Of a DNA stretch of 60,170 nucleotides, positions 58,483 to 60,170 are shown in pieces. The position numbers and the translations under genes are program-made. Source of the stretch: a virus; IMG/VR virus record IMGVR_UViG_3300046538_000299, positions 1 through 60,170 of that record. One strand, 5' to 3'. Under the pieces are notes generated by a model. That model was given only the letters and a program-made list of their open reading frames with translations. It made no database searches and had not been told where the DNA came from. Each line of letters starts with the position of its first letter. Position 1 is the stretch's first letter.

Positions 58483-58530
58483 TGGTGCCGGCACCAGGAG
58501 TCGAACCCGGGAGCTACGGATTACAAGTCA
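58483..58530 (-). pseudogene. tRNA-Thr(UGU)-like 3' half
   Basis: Minus strand holds CCA end, acceptor strand, T arm (GGGTTCGACTC) and anticodon loop CTTGTAA, but the D arm and 5' acceptor strand are missing or reduced. A hairpin lies just 3' of it (58451-58473). Not a working tRNA; may be an old attachment core. Confidence 0.65.
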
Positions 58531-58651
58531 GATAGGGTGAGCCACCGTTTGATATGATCCAACCATCATTGGGAGCGGGTCCAACTGTTAACGTGCTGAA
58601 ACTCTTCAAGCTGCTAGCCTTACCGCAAATACACACGGCTGAGGCTTAGTC

Positions 58652-59479
58652 ATGACGAACTTCATTCAGACCGCCGTAACGGTTGGTGGCATAGGCGGCT
58701 TAGGGTTTGCGATATTCTATTTATTATGTCGTGACATAATCCGCAAAAAAATCTTCCCGCGTTTTACGAAAGAACAAGCATACAATGTCATAAGGCTAAT
58801 CATTATTTTGGCATTCCTTGTTACGATCTCGGGATTATTAGCATGGATATATAAAGCCCCTGGCCTTCCAGTCGCATTGGTTCCAAAAATAGGGTGGGTT
58901 TCACAGGTCAAGGCGGGCTCAAATTCTGGTCGCTGGTTGATGGAAGTAAAAGATGGGCCAGTTAATAATCTGAGTGTTGAGTCGGTGGAATACGTGGCCC
59001 CTTATGGATCGGCATCACTGATCCTGCAAACCGCTAGCCCCTTGAGAGCAGTTTCACAAAGCGATGACACATCTTATTATATTGATTTTACCCACGTGGA
59101 TGATGATCTTATAGCTATCGCGCACTTGCTCGAGAATAAGAAGGTCCACGATATTTACAATTGGATGTATTATTTTCATGTTAAGGCAACCTACGATAGT
59201 GAAGTAGGTACGAAGTTTGAGAAGGTGTGGGACTTTTCATTCAGGGTTAAAGATCTCAAGACAAATCCCTCAGCTACATCTCGTCCGTTAAGCTCGACCA
59301 CATCGGACTATGAGTACGAGAGAACTCGTTTTGCAAAAATTGAAGAGTGTGGAAGGACATTCGCAGGGCCGGGATTAGTCGCAGCTATGGCATTTGTACC
59401 GATTCCAGGGGCTGAGGGCAAGGTTAAAGGTCCTGATTGGGACGCAGTACTAGCGGACGATAGTTGCTTATCGCTTTAG
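58652..59479 (+). CDS. Two-pass membrane protein, accessory gene near attachment end
   Basis: 275 residues. Membrane segments near 8-26 (VGGIGGLGFAIFYLLC) and 46-66 (LIIILAFLVTISGLLAWIY), then a soluble beta-rich domain. AT-rich; alone between two tRNA fragments. Same general plan as the 5392 and 32371 proteins. The gap 58316-58651 has no gene; 59480-59720 shows none either. Confidence 0.7.
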   Translation: MTNFIQTAVTVGGIGGLGFAIFYLLCRDIIRKKIFPRFTKEQAYNVIRLIIILAFLVTISGLLAWIYKAPGLPVALVPKIGWVSQVKAGSNSGRWLMEVKDGPVNNLSVESVEYVAPYGSASLILQTASPLRAVSQSDDTSYYIDFTHVDDDLIAIAHLLENKKVHDIYNWMYYFHVKATYDSEVGTKFEKVWDFSFRVKDLKTNPSATSRPLSSTTSDYEYERTRFAKIEECGRTFAGPGLVAAMAFVPIPGAEGKVKGPDWDAVLADDSCLSL

Positions 59480-59720
59480 GCGTAGGCCCCCTCATCACGC
59501 AGGGGCTCGGACTACAGCGTAAATTCAAACTGCCGACTGGGCGCGTTCCTTAACGCCGTACCCATCATCCCGTAGCAATATCGTGACGCTGCAGTGCGCA
59601 AAACCTCCTCTGGAAGCCGCGTGTTTCCATTTGCAAAATCACAAAAACGGCCGTATTTTGCAGGTCGGATTGAGGGCGGTTTTCTTTATATTTCAAATGG
59701 TTAGATTGATAAAGGCCCCA

Positions 59721-59767
59721 GCATGGGGTGCTAGGGGTCGAGTGTTCGAATCACTCCGTCCCGACCA
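59721..59767 (+). other. tRNA-Pro(GGG) 3' half, probable right attachment core (attR)
   Basis: Anticodon loop ATGGGGT, 3' anticodon stem GCTAG, T arm (GAGTGTTCGAATCACTC) and GTCCCGACCA end. The sequence to the left is not tRNA. This is the 3' fragment left when a phage inserts into a plus-strand tRNA from the left; the whole tRNA should lie left of base 1, beside int. Confidence 0.72.
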
Positions 59768-59783
59768 TATAATCCAATGACTT

Positions 59784-59811
59784 AGCCCAATCTTTTCAGG
59801 TTGGGCTTTTT
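59784..59811 (+). terminator. Terminator after tRNA-Pro fragment
   Basis: AGCCCAA, 10-base loop, TTGGGCT then TTTTC; probably the tRNA's own terminator. Confidence 0.8.
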
Positions 59812-59875
59812 CATGCTTAGCGACTTTTGCGGGGAATCATCCCGCTTTCCTTTTCAAGATCGTCAGCGCCGGGCC

Positions 59876-60170
59876 TCACGAGTCGGTTACTGATACTTTG
59901 TTTGCCTCCTCAATCAACCGCCCAAGCTCTGCGATAGAGTAATGGCTGGTGATGCTGCCGTTCTTGTACCCGAGCATAGCCTTGCGGTCTTCCTCTGTGA
60001 CACCCGCTGCCCGGATGCTGAGTTCCGGTACCGGTATCTCTCATTCCCACCTCAATTTGCAGACCTCCTTCTCGCGACAGCCCGTGCTCACCTTGAACAA
60101 GGCCATTGTTTGCAAGTGCGCCGGCAACTCGCCGGACATAATCGACCTCTTATCCCGTGACATCGGGTAA
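59876..60170 (-). pseudogene. Wreck of a second integrase (partial, runs off window)
   Basis: Minus strand from the window edge reads ELPAHLQTMALFKVSTGCREKEVCKLRWE, then a TGA at 60041-60043 where Trp is expected, then EIPVPEL, then jumps to AGVTEEDRKAMLGYKNGSITSHYSIAELGRLIEEANKV and stop. The Arg of the CREKEVCKLRW block and the Tyr of SHYS are tyrosine-recombinase residues, but about 80 residues between are gone. Family differs from the lambda-type int at base 1. Confidence 0.85.

Noticed and set aside
58483-58560. Intact tRNA-Thr gene
   Set aside because: The D arm is shortened, the 5' acceptor strand is absent and the anticodon stem has mismatches; only the 3' half is good.
59583-59780. 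65-residue plus-strand open frame
   Set aside because: Its C-terminus is a translated tRNA-Pro fragment (ESLRPDHI-type), a known annotation artefact.
1-60170. CRISPR array or insertion sequence
   Set aside because: No regular repeat-spacer array and no transposase gene seen in any frame.

Overview
This window is an almost complete lambdoid prophage of a Pseudomonas host, most likely of the fluorescens/putida kind. The host call rests on codon and base use, on a Pseudomonas-type tRNA-Pro(GGG) fragment at the right end, on Pseudomonas-type small proteins (DUF1654-like, Com-like, UmuD'-like) and on a lectin-like bacteriocin of the putidacin/pyocin L family. The phage is a temperate siphovirus: it has a lambda-type integrase, a CI/Cro switch, O-type and DnaC-type replication genes, ERF/exonuclease recombination, an HK97-type head and a long non-contractile tail with M-L-K-I-J genes.

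Layout. 1-14933: leftward early operon (int, xis, many small genes, an orphan cytosine-C5 methyltransferase, a TGT/DpdA-like protein, exonuclease, ERF), with several plus-strand accessory genes set into it. 14934-15411: leftward control region with a promoter, CI-type operators and a boxA on the transcribed strand. 15412-17876: immunity region (LexA-box gene, two exclusion-type candidates, CI repressor). 17869-17940: OR/PR. 17960-23104: rightward early operon (cro, CII-like, O with an iteron origin, DnaC-like loader, C39-like protein, NinB, NinG, possible late regulator). 23114-25439: accessory block with a secreted repeat protein and a com-like/lectin bacteriocin pair. 25582-26267: holin-type membrane proteins. 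27295-37303: packaging and head. 37375-54508: tail, including a G/GT programmed -1 frameshift, a 1055-residue tape measure and a 2002-residue J protein; between K and I sits an AT-richer three-gene HEPN-containing cassette, and lipoprotein genes flank I. 54572-58315: endolysin, nested Rz/Rz1, a broken SRAP gene and an SOS-boxed operon with a UmuD'-like protein. 58483-60170: tRNA-derived fragments, one last membrane protein gene, and the wreck of a second, unrelated integrase.

How it works together. CI acting on two operator clusters, about 25 bp apart within each, would hold both early promoters off. After induction, recombination and replication genes are made from both arms, replication would start at the 19-bp-period palindromes inside gene O, and late genes run rightward from about 23 kb to 56 kb. 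The bacteriocin gene has no signal peptide and lies just ahead of the holin genes, so release by phage lysis is the simple reading. The strongest candidates for something undescribed are the HEPN cassette in the tail operon, the com-llpA translational pair, the TGT-like protein beside the methyltransferase, and the duplicated lipoproteins. All function calls come from reading sequence alone; no database search was run.
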